DNA from: Burkholderia paludis
GTDB lineage: Bacteria > Pseudomonadota > Gammaproteobacteria > Burkholderiales > Burkholderiaceae
Direction: 5' to 3'
Assembly (NCBI RefSeq): GCF_000732615.1
Contig: NZ_JPGL01000068.1
Span: forward strand, 1-56,212
DNA: 56,212 bases
Below the pieces are notes generated by a model. The model was not told the origin of the DNA, did not search any database, and saw only the letters and a list, made by a program, of their open reading frames with translations. Shown here one piece after another: positions 44,319 through 52,440 of the stretch; position 1 is the first letter of the stretch, and the number at the start of each line of letters is the position of its first letter. Both the position numbers and the translations under genes were made by a program.

Positions 44319-45266
44319 CTACTCGACGTCCTCGTCATCCACCTCGCCTGCATCGTCCGCATCGCGCTCCGGCGCCGCGTACGCGCTCGCCTGTTCGAGC
44401 AGCCAGCCGCGGAACGATTCGAGCGGCTTGCTGTGGCTGAACTCCGTCGGGTACACGAGGTAGTACGCCGAATCGCCTACCGTCGCCGCGTCGCACGGCA
44501 CGACGAGGCCGAGTTGCTGCAACTGCTCCTCGACGAAGAACTTCGGCACGAGCGCGATCCCGAGCCCGGCCGCGGCCGCGCTGATCAGCATCGTGTGCAG
44601 TTCGTAGCGCACGCCCTGCATCGTGCGGATGTCCTCGACGCCGTGCGTCTCGAACCACTGCGCCCACGCGCCGGGGCGCGTCGTCGAGTGCAGCAGCGGG
44701 TATCCGAGCAGATCCTCGACGCGCTCGACGGGCCTGTCGAGCAGCGCGGGCGAGCAGATCGGCACGACCTCCTCGCCGAACAGGTAGTCGGACGACGTGC
44801 CGGGCCAGGTCGGCTTGCCGTAGTGGATCGCGGCTTCGAAGTGCGTGTCCTCGAACGAGAACAGGTCGGTGCGGCTGCCCATGTTCACGCGCACGTCGGG
44901 CGTGCGGTCGTAGAAGCTCTTGATGCGCGGGATCAGCCAGTGCGACGCGAAGGTCGGCAGCACCGCGAGTTCCAGGTAGCCGCCGCCGCTGCCGTGCGCG
45001 ATGATCGACAGCGTGTCGCGGTCGAGCGCCTCCAGCGCGCGGCGCACCTGCGTGCCGTACAGCTTGCCGGCGCGCGTCAGCACGACGCGCTGCTTCACGC
45101 GCGCGAACAGCCGCACGCCGAGGCTGGCCTCGAGCGTCGCGATCTGCCGCGATACCGCGCTCTCGGTCAGGAACAGCTCCTTGGCGGCGTGCGTGAAGCT
45201 CTCGTGGCGGGCGGCGGCCTCGAAGGCCACGAGCGCGCCCATGTTGGGGATCTTGAATTTGCGCAT
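44319..45266 (-). CDS. LysR family transcriptional regulator (GcvA-like)
   Basis: 315 residues. The helix-turn-helix (IPNMGALVAFEAAARHESFT, HAAKELFLTESAVSRQIATL) and co-inducer domain (LELAVLPTFASHWLIPRIKS, THFEAAIHYGKPTWPG, AAGLGIALVPKFFVEEQL) fit the GcvA/AmpR branch. The C-terminus carries an acidic tail (ERDADDAGEVDDEDVE) not usual for the family. The start MRKFKIPNMGALVAF is typical. It is divergent from the DUF1338 gene across 224 AT-richer bases and probably regulates it. Confidence 0.92.
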   Translation of the reverse strand: MRKFKIPNMGALVAFEAAARHESFTHAAKELFLTESAVSRQIATLEASLGVRLFARVKQRVVLTRAGKLYGTQVRRALEALDRDTLSIIAHGSGGGYLELAVLPTFASHWLIPRIKSFYDRTPDVRVNMGSRTDLFSFEDTHFEAAIHYGKPTWPGTSSDYLFGEEVVPICSPALLDRPVERVEDLLGYPLLHSTTRPGAWAQWFETHGVEDIRTMQGVRYELHTMLISAAAAGLGIALVPKFFVEEQLQQLGLVVPCDAATVGDSAYYLVYPTEFSHSKPLESFRGWLLEQASAYAAPERDADDAGEVDDEDVE

Positions 45267-45490
45267 GATGTTCGATCTGTCTGACGAACGGGGCCGCACC
45301 ACACGGGGGCGGAGGACGGCCGAGGGACGGTCAATAATTCCAAAAACTCATCACGTGTCAATTTAATCTCGCTTTACGCCCGGCTGCAACCCTTTGAATA
45401 ATGCTCCCCACGCAAGGTCAGGCTCCCGTTGGGCGGCCGGCCGACAAGTTGCCGGCACGTTTGCCGGCGGTCCCCCAGACGAGAATCCTG

Positions 45491-46519
45491 ATGCGCAATC
45501 CGAATATCGAGAGCTTGCTGACGAAGCTGCTGGGACAGGCGAAGACCGACGCCCTGTTCTCGACCCTGAACATGCCGGCCATCCTCGAGGAATGGGAAGA
45601 CGGCGTCGTGACGCGCGCGGAAATCGCGCAGGCGATGAACATGGCGCTGTTCGAAGGGCTGCTCGAACGTTCGGCGAACGGCCGCGCGTACACGGCCGAC
45701 GCGATCGCGAACGGCGGCTCGGTCTATTTCGACCACGGCGCGCTGCGCACGGTGCGCTGGCCGCACACGGGCGCGCTGCCGCCGGGCGAAGCCGCGTTCA
45801 CGCGCATCCTGCGCCCGCTCGGCTTCCGCCTGAACGGCCGCTACCCGCTCGACAAGCTCGGCATGACGGGCCGCGCGTATGCCCATGAAGACGCACCGGA
45901 CGAAATCGCGCAGTTCTTCGTCAGCGAACTGCACCCGGAGCGTTTCTCGAAGGAATTCCAGCAGGCCGTGACGAACGTCGTGAGCACGTCGCGCGACCCG
46001 CTGTCACCGGCGGCCGTCGCGCTGCTGTGGGAAGTCGAACGCGAAGGCTGGCTGTCGCTCGACGCCGCGCACGCGCTGCTGCCGGAGATCGTCGGCGCGT
46101 TCGAGCGGCAGCACGACCTGCCGAACGAACTCGACTACGAGACGCTGCTGCTGGAATCGGCCGAAATGGCGTGGATCTCGACCGAAGGCAACGCGTTCAA
46201 CCATGCGACCGACCGCGTTGCCGACGTGTTCAGGCTGTCCGACGACGAGAAGGCGAAAGGCCGGCCGATGAAACCGGAAGTCGAGCGCTCGCGCTCGGGC
46301 CGCGTGTTCCAGACCGCCTATCGCGCGGATACCGTCGAGCGCGAATTCCGCACGCGCGACGGCGGCACGGTGAAGCGCGACGTGCCGGGCTCGTTCTACG
46401 AGTTCATCACGCGCAAGCGCACGTTCGACCAGGCCGAGCGCCGCTGGGTGACCGACCTGCGTTTCGATGCGGGCAACGCGCAGGGCATCTTCAAGATGAC
46501 GGCGAACGCCGCGAAGTAA
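45491..46519 (+). CDS. DUF1338 protein, HglS-like 2-oxoadipate dioxygenase/decarboxylase
   Basis: 342 residues of the DUF1338 family. The studied member HglS of Pseudomonas putida is an Fe(II) enzyme that turns 2-oxoadipate into D-2-hydroxyglutarate in lysine breakdown. Candidate metal ligands are His82 in VYFDHGALRTVRW, the His in EGNAFNHATDRV, and a Glu in GSFYEFITRKR. Other conserved parts: LRPLGFRLNGRYPLDKLGMT and FFVSELHPERFSKEF. The ATG at 45491 begins MRNPNIESLL; upstream codons are low complexity. No other lysine catabolic gene is nearby, so the substrate is tentative. A divergent LysR regulator probably controls it. Confidence 0.88.
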   Translation: MRNPNIESLLTKLLGQAKTDALFSTLNMPAILEEWEDGVVTRAEIAQAMNMALFEGLLERSANGRAYTADAIANGGSVYFDHGALRTVRWPHTGALPPGEAAFTRILRPLGFRLNGRYPLDKLGMTGRAYAHEDAPDEIAQFFVSELHPERFSKEFQQAVTNVVSTSRDPLSPAAVALLWEVEREGWLSLDAAHALLPEIVGAFERQHDLPNELDYETLLLESAEMAWISTEGNAFNHATDRVADVFRLSDDEKAKGRPMKPEVERSRSGRVFQTAYRADTVEREFRTRDGGTVKRDVPGSFYEFITRKRTFDQAERRWVTDLRFDAGNAQGIFKMTANAAK

Positions 46520-46564
46520 TGCAGCGACGGCGGGGCGCGACGCGCGCCGCCGCCGAAGCGGCAA

Positions 46565-46608
46565 GCCGAACGGGCAGGGCGCTCACGCGTCCTGCCCGTT
46601 CGGCGTTT
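46565..46608 (+). terminator. Strong hairpin terminator after the DUF1338 gene
   Basis: GCCGAACGGGCAGG (46565-46578) pairs perfectly with CCTGCCCGTTCGGC (46591-46604), and the stem extends inward four more pairs (one G-T) to a TCAC loop, about 18 pairs in all. GTTTGG follows. It lies 45 bases past the stop codon. Confidence 0.8.
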
Positions 46609-46681
46609 GGCGGCCCGCGATGCGGCGGCCTGCACGGCTGATTGCCGCGTCCGGGGATGAGCAGGCGCGCGCGCCGTCAGG

Positions 46682-46765
46682 TCAGAAGAGGTGCGTGATC
46701 AGGTAGAACAGCACCAGCAGCCCGGCCGGCACGCCCAGCAGCCATGCGATCAGGTATTTGCCCAT
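46682..46765 (-). CDS. 27-residue single-helix membrane peptide
   Basis: The peptide MGKYLIAWLLGVPAGLLVLF plus YLITHLF is one hydrophobic helix with a lysine near the start and a short polar end. ATG is at 46765 and the TGA stop at 46682. It is the last of four leftward small genes (proline-rich, BON, CsbD, this one), 63 bases after CsbD. Peptides of this type are often missed in annotation. The compact hydrophobic pattern, without the Arg/Pro bias of shadow frames, supports translation. Confidence 0.65.
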   Translation of the reverse strand: MGKYLIAWLLGVPAGLLVLFYLITHLF

Positions 46766-46828
46766 GTCGTGTCGTCCCGATGGCCGCGACGCCGGCGGCG
46801 CCGCGGCGGGTGGAGGGGGCCGGTGGCG

Positions 46829-47026
46829 TTACAGGTCGCGGTCGAAGTCCTTCAGCTGCTTCTCGGCTTCCTCGCGGGCGATCCCGTACCGTTCCTGGAT
46901 CTTTCCGGCCAGATACTCGCGATTGCCGTCGGCCACCGTCAGGTCGTCGTCGGTCAGCTTGCCCCACTTGGCCTTCAGCTTGCCGGTGAGCTGCTTCCAC
47001 TGGCCCTTGATCTTGTCTTCGTTCAT
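46829..47026 (-). CDS. CsbD family stress protein
   Basis: 65 residues, the full CsbD-like domain: MNEDKIKGQWKQLTGKLKAK, WGKLTDDDLTVADGNREYLA, GKIQERYGIAREEAEKQLKD. CsbD proteins are small, soluble and induced by general stress; their molecular role is unclear. GGAGCA lies just before the ATG. It sits between the BON protein and the 27-residue peptide on the same strand. A second, divergent-sequence CsbD gene is at 49689. Confidence 0.92.
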   Translation of the reverse strand: MNEDKIKGQWKQLTGKLKAKWGKLTDDDLTVADGNREYLAGKIQERYGIAREEAEKQLKDFDRDL

Positions 47027-47081
47027 GGTGTGCTCCTTGTCGTGCAGGGATTGAAGGCGCGGCCGCCGCCGCGCCGGGAGG

Positions 47082-47432
47082 TCAGGCCTTCGCCTTCAGG
47101 CCGGATGCGTCGACGTGCTTCACGCCCCTGACCGCGCGCGACACGGCGATCGCCTTCTTCACGGCGATCCGGCTCGGCAGCACGCCGGTGAGCGTGACGA
47201 CGCCGTCGACCGTCTTCACGCCGATGTCGAGACTCTTCACGCCGTCGGTGGCGGCCAGTTGGCTTTTCACCTTGGTCGTGATCCACGTGTCGGTGATGGG
47301 CTGGTTCGATTCGGCCTTCATGCCGTTGTCGGCCGATGCGTCCTGCGCGACCGCGTTCGCGAGCGGCGCGGCACTCAGCAGGAAAGCCGTGCTGACGGCG
47401 AGCAGCGTCGAAAGATGCCGGTTCTGGTTCAT
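47082..47432 (-). CDS. BON domain periplasmic protein
   Basis: 116 residues. Signal peptide STLLAVSTAFLLSAAPLANAVA, then one BON domain (ITDTWITTKVKSQLAATDGV, KSLDIGVKTVDGVVTLTGVL, AIAVSRAVRGVKHVDASGLK). OsmY-type BON proteins are periplasmic and induced by osmotic or envelope stress, possibly binding membranes. The ATG at 47432 has GAGGGAGA just upstream. It lies in a leftward run with CsbD and other small genes. Confidence 0.92.
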   Translation of the reverse strand: MNQNRHLSTLLAVSTAFLLSAAPLANAVAQDASADNGMKAESNQPITDTWITTKVKSQLAATDGVKSLDIGVKTVDGVVTLTGVLPSRIAVKKAIAVSRAVRGVKHVDASGLKAKA

Positions 47433-47499
47433 GTGTGTTCTCCCTCGTTTGGCAGGTTGAATGAATGGATTCGAGCGACGTGTTCCGCGATCCGGCTGG

Positions 47500-47664
47500 C
47501 TAGCGCACGATCGGCGTGTCGTAGCCGGGCTCGCGCGGCGGGATGTCCGGGCGCGGCACGTCGGGCGGCAGCGGAACCGGCGGCTCGGTGCCGGGCGGCG
47601 GTTCGGGCGGACCATCCGGAGGCGGCCCGGGCCGCGTCGGATCGGGTGTCTGATGCAGCTTCAT
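47500..47664 (-). CDS. 54-residue proline-rich protein
   Basis: The protein begins MKLHQTPDPTRPGPPPDGPP and ends EPGYDTPIVR; about 40% is proline. It is predicted to be unfolded, without signal peptide or membrane helix. AGAGGAGA lies about 8 bases before the ATG, which supports translation. It is first in the leftward small-gene run. No function can be assigned. Confidence 0.65.
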   Translation of the reverse strand: MKLHQTPDPTRPGPPPDGPPEPPPGTEPPVPLPPDVPRPDIPPREPGYDTPIVR

Positions 47665-48015
47665 CGTGCTTCTCCTCTGCGGTTGGAAAGGCAGCGCATG
47701 AGCGCCGATGCAGGACCAGCGTACCGGGGCGAACGCGTGCCGACATCGCGCAAATTCACCGGGCCGGCTAGTGCGTTTGCACGGGGCGGCGGGAGGGGAC
47801 GGGCGGGGGCGCGGCGCGCATTTGCCGCCCGCGCGGCGGGCAGCGGCGCGCCCGGCGGACGCATGGCGGGATCGGCGGGGTGCCGAACGATGGGGGGGGC
47901 CGTGCGAATGTACTATGGCGGCTGGTGCATTCGCGCCTGTCGTGCCCCCGCACGACAAGCGATCATCGCCCTGCGCGCCATCCGGCGCGCCAGGTTGATC
48001 ACGCGGAACGATTCG
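47665..48015. other. Divergent promoter region of the small-gene cluster
   Basis: About 350 bases between the proline-rich gene and the PAS-LuxR gene. It is GC-rich with a G8 run near 47891 and holds both outward promoters. No clear palindrome was found. Confidence 0.45.
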
Positions 48016-49548
48016 ATGGACGAACAGGTAAACGAACAGGCGCTCAAGTCGCATACCGACCGGCGTCAACTGCACCAGATCATCGCCGGGCTGACCGAGG
48101 GCGTGATCCTGGTCGAGCCCGACCAGCGGATCGTCTGGGCCAACGAAGCCGCGCTCGCGATGCACGGCGTGACCGAGCTGCAGGCGCTCGGCGCGACCGT
48201 CACCGATTACCGCGCGCGATTCCGGCTGCGCTACCGGAACAACCATCCGGTGCGCGATGGCCACTACCCGATGGATCGCGTGATCGCCGGCGAGGCGTTC
48301 AGCGACGTGACGGTCGAGGTCGAATCGGCCGCCGACGAGACCGTGAGCTGGGTGCACCGGATCCGCAGCCTGGTGCTGACGAACGCGGCCGGCGAGCCCG
48401 ACTGCCTCGCGCTCGTGCTGCACGATGCGACCGAATGGGCGAGCGCCGAGGAGCGCTTCGAGCGCACCTTCAACGCGAACCCGGCGCCGGCCGCGATCTG
48501 CCGGCTCGACGACCTGCGCTACGTGAAGGTCAACCAGGGCTTTCTCGACATGACCGGCCACGCGCGCGACGACGTGCTCGGCCGCTCGGTGTACGAGGTC
48601 GACGTGCTCGACCAGGCCGAGCGGCGCGAACTCGCGATCGAGCGGCTCGGCGAGGGCGCGACGATTCCGCAGATGGAGGCCGTGCTGAAGCTCGCGGACG
48701 GCGGCACCAAGGCCGTGGTCGTCGCCGGGCAACCGATCGACATGAACGGCGAGGCCTGCATGCTGTTCACGTTCATGGATCTCGAGCCGCGCAAGCAGGC
48801 CGAGCGCGCGCTGCGGCAGAGCGAGGAGCGGTTCGCGACGGCGTTCCGGATGGCGCCGGTCGCGACCGCGATCGTCACGGCCGACCGCTTCGAGCTGCTC
48901 GACGTCAACGGCGCGTTCGCCGCGATGATCGGCCATGCGCAGGACGACCTGCTCGGCAAATCCGCGGACGAGATCGGGCTGTGGGCCGAGCGCGACGCGT
49001 GGCGGCACATCGAGGGCCGGCTCGCGCGCGACGGCAGCGTGCGCAACGCCGACGTGCAGATCCGCACGCGCGACGGCGACGTACGCGATTGCGTCGTGTC
49101 GGCCGACCCGGTCGCGATTCACGGGCGGGACTGCGTGCTGGTCGCGCTGCTCGACATCAGCGATCGCAAGCGCACCGAGATGGAGCTCGTCTATGCGATC
49201 GAGACGGCGATGCAGGATGCCTCGTGGTTCAGCCGCACGCTGATCGAGAAGCTCGCGAACGTGCGGCGCGCGAATGCGCCGGACGCGGGCGCGCAGCTGT
49301 CGGACCTGACCGCGCGCGAGCGCGACGTGTTCGACCTGCTGTGCCACGGCCTGGCCGACAAGGAGATCGCCGGCCGCCTCGGGCTCGCGCCGAACACCGT
49401 GCGCAATCACGTCGCGACGATCTACGCGAAGCTCGACGTGCACAGCCGCGCCGAGGCGATCGTGTGGGCGCGCGAGCGCGGCATCGTCGGCGCGGTCGAT
49501 GCGAACGGCGCGCGCGGCGAGAAGGGCGGCGCGAAGGGCAAGGACTGA
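48016..49548 (+). CDS. PAS-domain LuxR-type transcriptional regulator
   Basis: 510 residues. Three PAS domains in tandem (about 20-140 with LTEGVILVEPDQRIVWANEA; about 150-265 with NPAPAAICRLDDLRYVKVNQ; about 270-395 with MAPVATAIVTADRFELLDVN) precede a LuxR helix-turn-helix at about 435-495 (LTARERDVFDLLCHGLADKE, NTVRNHVATIYAKLDVHSRA). There is no receiver domain or kinase, so sensing and DNA binding are in one soluble protein. The start MDEQVNEQ was chosen because upstream in-frame residues are compositionally non-coding. It is divergent from the small stress genes and may control them or the CsbD gene downstream. Confidence 0.9.
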   Translation: MDEQVNEQALKSHTDRRQLHQIIAGLTEGVILVEPDQRIVWANEAALAMHGVTELQALGATVTDYRARFRLRYRNNHPVRDGHYPMDRVIAGEAFSDVTVEVESAADETVSWVHRIRSLVLTNAAGEPDCLALVLHDATEWASAEERFERTFNANPAPAAICRLDDLRYVKVNQGFLDMTGHARDDVLGRSVYEVDVLDQAERRELAIERLGEGATIPQMEAVLKLADGGTKAVVVAGQPIDMNGEACMLFTFMDLEPRKQAERALRQSEERFATAFRMAPVATAIVTADRFELLDVNGAFAAMIGHAQDDLLGKSADEIGLWAERDAWRHIEGRLARDGSVRNADVQIRTRDGDVRDCVVSADPVAIHGRDCVLVALLDISDRKRTEMELVYAIETAMQDASWFSRTLIEKLANVRRANAPDAGAQLSDLTARERDVFDLLCHGLADKEIAGRLGLAPNTVRNHVATIYAKLDVHSRAEAIVWARERGIVGAVDANGARGEKGGAKGKD

Positions 49549-49688
49549 CGCCGGCGGTACGAATGCACCCCGCGCGCTGATGCATCCGCATCTGCCGCGC
49601 GCGGCGCGTGCTTGCGATCCTGTCCGCAGCGGCGATGCGGCGCGGGCAGCCATGTCGTCGCCCTCTCCCACGCTCGCAGGAGGCGACC

Positions 49689-49874
49689 ATGGACAGGAAT
49701 CGCATCGAAGGCAAGCTGAAGCAGGTCAGGGGCTCGCTCAAGGAAGCGCTCGGCAAGGTGACGGGCGACCGCAGGACGGAAGCGGAAGGTGTCGCCGAAC
49801 AGCGGGCCGGCAAGCGTCAGGAACAGGCCGGCGAGGCGGCCGATGCGGGGCGTGGGCGGGCGGAGAAGCAATGA
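49689..49874 (+). CDS. CsbD family protein, second copy
   Basis: 61 residues: MDRNRIEGKLKQVRGSLKEA, LGKVTGDRRTEAEGVAEQRA, then a charged Gly/Ala/Glu tail ending RGRAEKQ. This is a CsbD-like domain of the MDxNRIEGxxKQxKG type. AGGAGGCGACC precedes the ATG at good spacing. It follows the PAS-LuxR gene on the same strand by 140 bases. Its sequence differs clearly from the other CsbD at 46829. Confidence 0.88.
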   Translation: MDRNRIEGKLKQVRGSLKEALGKVTGDRRTEAEGVAEQRAGKRQEQAGEAADAGRGRAEKQ

Positions 49875-49995
49875 CGCCGGTTCTCGCCCACGAGCGACGA
49901 CGACAGGCCCGGCGCGCGCGGCGACGCGCGGCCCGTGCGCATGACGCTGCCTCGTGAGGTCCGCCGTTCGTGCGTCCCGGCTTCGGCCGTGACGG

Positions 49996-52437
49996 TCAGC
50001 GCGCCGGGGCGCCGGGTAGCGGAAAGGCGAGCAGGAAGGTTGCCCCGTGGCCCGGCCGGCTGAACGCCGTGATGCAGCCGCCGTGGCGTGCGACGACTTC
50101 GGCCACGATCGCCAATCCCATGCCGTGCGAGCGGATCTCGTGGCGCGTGAGCGGCCCGTCCTCCTGCGTACGCGCGGCGAACCGCCCGGCCGGGCCGTCG
50201 AACAGCCCGGCCGCCCGTTCCGGCGCCATGCCCTCGCCTTCGTCGCGCACAGCAACGTGCAGGCGCGGCGGCGATGCGTCTTCGTCGACCGCCGCACAGA
50301 GATCGATCGTGGTGCCCGGTGCGCTGTGCCGGATCGCGTTGTGCAGCAGGTTGACGAACGCCCGCGTGAGCAGCGCGCCGTCGGCATGCAGCGCGGTGTC
50401 ATCGTCGGCGATATGCAGGTCGATCGCGACGCCGCGGGCCGATGCGGTTGCCCATACCTGGTCGACCGCGTCCAGCATGATCGACGCAACGGGTGCGAGC
50501 TCGAAGCGATACCGGCTCGAGCGCGCGGTGACGAGATCGAGAATGCTGTCGGCGAGCCGGATCGAGCGCTCCGTTTCGCGCCGCACGCCGTCGACGAGCC
50601 CACGCGCGTCGGGCGGCGCGGCACCGGCCGCATGCAGGTTCAGCAGGCTGATGATGTTGATCTGCGGCGTGCGCAGGTCGTGCGAGATATAGCCGATCCA
50701 CTGTTCGCGCTCGCGCTCGAGGCGGTGCTCGTTCGTCACGTCGTGCAACGCGACCATCCAGCGCCTCGGCTCGCCGCCGTGACCGTCCAGCGCGGCGATG
50801 CGCGGGCTGAACGCGTGATCGCGACGCGTGACGTACTCGTGCTGCAGCGTGTCGAACCATCGCACGCCGGCGCTGCTGGCATGCGGCGCCGGCGCGTCGA
50901 ACCCGCGCAGCACCGACGACAGGTTGCGGCCGTCCAGCGGTGCGCCGGGCTCGCCGGGCGATTCGAGCAAGCGGCGTGCCGCGTCGTTGCTCTGCGTGAT
51001 CGTGCCGTCGTCGAGGCAAACGAGGACGGCGACCGGCATCTGCGAGATGCTGACGTCGAGCATCGTCTTGATGCGGGCGATCCGGTCGATGGCGGCGTCC
51101 AGCTCGGCCATCCGCGACGCGACGTGATCCCACGCGTGCGTCGGCGGCCGGTCGGCCGGTTCGAATGCGCCTGCCGGCAGCGCGTTCAGCAGCGCGATGC
51201 GCCGGCCGAAGAAATGGAAGAACGCCGACAGGCGACGCCAGCTCCACAGAAAATACGCGACGGCGATCCCGAGCAGCGTCGGCAGGGGCGGGACCCACAC
51301 GTACGCCCAGATGACGAGCGTCAGGCACACGACGAGCCACAGGCCCGACATCGTGAGCACGACGGCCCAGCCGTAGCGCGCAGCCGGCAGGAACAGCAGG
51401 AGTGCGATCCAGACGGGCAGCGAGGCCCACCCGGCAAACGCGGCACGCGACAGCGGGCGCACGGTGCGATCGTGTCGCAGCGCGTCGATCGCGGCGGCCT
51501 GCAACTCGATGCCCGACAGCGACGCGACGCCGTGCGGCGTGCCGATGGAAACGGGGCGTTCGAGGCGTGCATCCTCGAGTGCGCCGACGAGCACCAGCTT
51601 GCCGCGCACGAATGCCGCCGGTACCTGCCCGCGCAGCAGGCTGAGATACGACACCGTGCGCCATCCATGCAGCGGCTGCGCGAGCGGAAAGCCGAACGGT
51701 GCCTGGCGGATCCACGCATCGCCGCTTGCCGTCGGGTCGCCGTGATCCGCGGACACGGCGAGCGCGGCCGGCGCGACGGGGGGCGTTGGCACAGCGAGCC
51801 CGGCAAAGGTGACAAGGGCGGCAGGTGCGGCGGGTGCTGCCGCAGCAGCAGGCGGGGTCGGCTCGGCATCGGCGCGATCCACGAGCCGCGCGCCGACGTA
51901 CGGCTCGAGCCGGCCCGGCGGGCCTTCGCGCATGAACATCCAGCGCGACAACCCGTTTCCGTCGACTGCCACGTTGGCGTGACCGGTGCCGGCGGCGCTG
52001 CGCGCGAAGAGCGGCAGCGGCGGCACGAAGGTCGGTGTGCCGTCCGCGATGGCGGAAGGCCCGGTCGCGACGCGCATCGGGAGATAGACGGGAAGCCGTG
52101 CCATCGATGACGCGAGCTGGCGGTCGTCGTCCTCGTCGGACGCGCTGTCGAGGAATGTGCCGAGCAGCACGCGGGCCGCGCCGTCGCGCGCGAGCGTGTC
52201 GAGCAGGCGCGCATGCACGCTGCGCGGCCACGGCCACGGCCCGATTGCCGCGAGGCTGCGCGCGTCGATGCCGACGATCAGGATGTCGGGCGACGGTGCC
52301 ACCTGCCGGCGGCTCATGATCCGGTCGTACAGCATCGCGTCGACGATCCTCACGCCCGGCGCGCCGTGCAGCCACCACAGCAACGGCGGGATCAACAGCG
52401 CGATCAGCAGGCACTCGACGACGAAGCGGCGGCCCAC
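49996..52437 (-). CDS. CHASE2-domain sensor histidine kinase
   Basis: 813 residues. An N-terminal helix (VECLLIALLIPPLLWWLHG) leads into a large periplasmic CHASE2 domain (LYDRIMSRRQVAPSPDILIV, GPWPWPRSVHARLLDTLARD, FRGKLVLVGALED-like AFVRGKLVLVGALEDARL), then about three helices near residues 335-400. The cytoplasmic part has a PAS-like region (PVAVLVCLDDGTITQSNDAA), a HisKA domain with His586 in YISHDLRTPQ, and an HATPase domain (FVNLLHNAIRHSAPGTTIDL, VRDEGEGMAPE, GMGLAIVAEVVARHGG). It starts 3 bases after the LysM/FecR gene ends, so both are one operon with the response regulator. Confidence 0.93.
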   Translation of the reverse strand: MGRRFVVECLLIALLIPPLLWWLHGAPGVRIVDAMLYDRIMSRRQVAPSPDILIVGIDARSLAAIGPWPWPRSVHARLLDTLARDGAARVLLGTFLDSASDEDDDRQLASSMARLPVYLPMRVATGPSAIADGTPTFVPPLPLFARSAAGTGHANVAVDGNGLSRWMFMREGPPGRLEPYVGARLVDRADAEPTPPAAAAAPAAPAALVTFAGLAVPTPPVAPAALAVSADHGDPTASGDAWIRQAPFGFPLAQPLHGWRTVSYLSLLRGQVPAAFVRGKLVLVGALEDARLERPVSIGTPHGVASLSGIELQAAAIDALRHDRTVRPLSRAAFAGWASLPVWIALLLFLPAARYGWAVVLTMSGLWLVVCLTLVIWAYVWVPPLPTLLGIAVAYFLWSWRRLSAFFHFFGRRIALLNALPAGAFEPADRPPTHAWDHVASRMAELDAAIDRIARIKTMLDVSISQMPVAVLVCLDDGTITQSNDAARRLLESPGEPGAPLDGRNLSSVLRGFDAPAPHASSAGVRWFDTLQHEYVTRRDHAFSPRIAALDGHGGEPRRWMVALHDVTNEHRLEREREQWIGYISHDLRTPQINIISLLNLHAAGAAPPDARGLVDGVRRETERSIRLADSILDLVTARSSRYRFELAPVASIMLDAVDQVWATASARGVAIDLHIADDDTALHADGALLTRAFVNLLHNAIRHSAPGTTIDLCAAVDEDASPPRLHVAVRDEGEGMAPERAAGLFDGPAGRFAARTQEDGPLTRHEIRSHGMGLAIVAEVVARHGGCITAFSRPGHGATFLLAFPLPGAPAR

Positions 52438-52440
52438 GGG

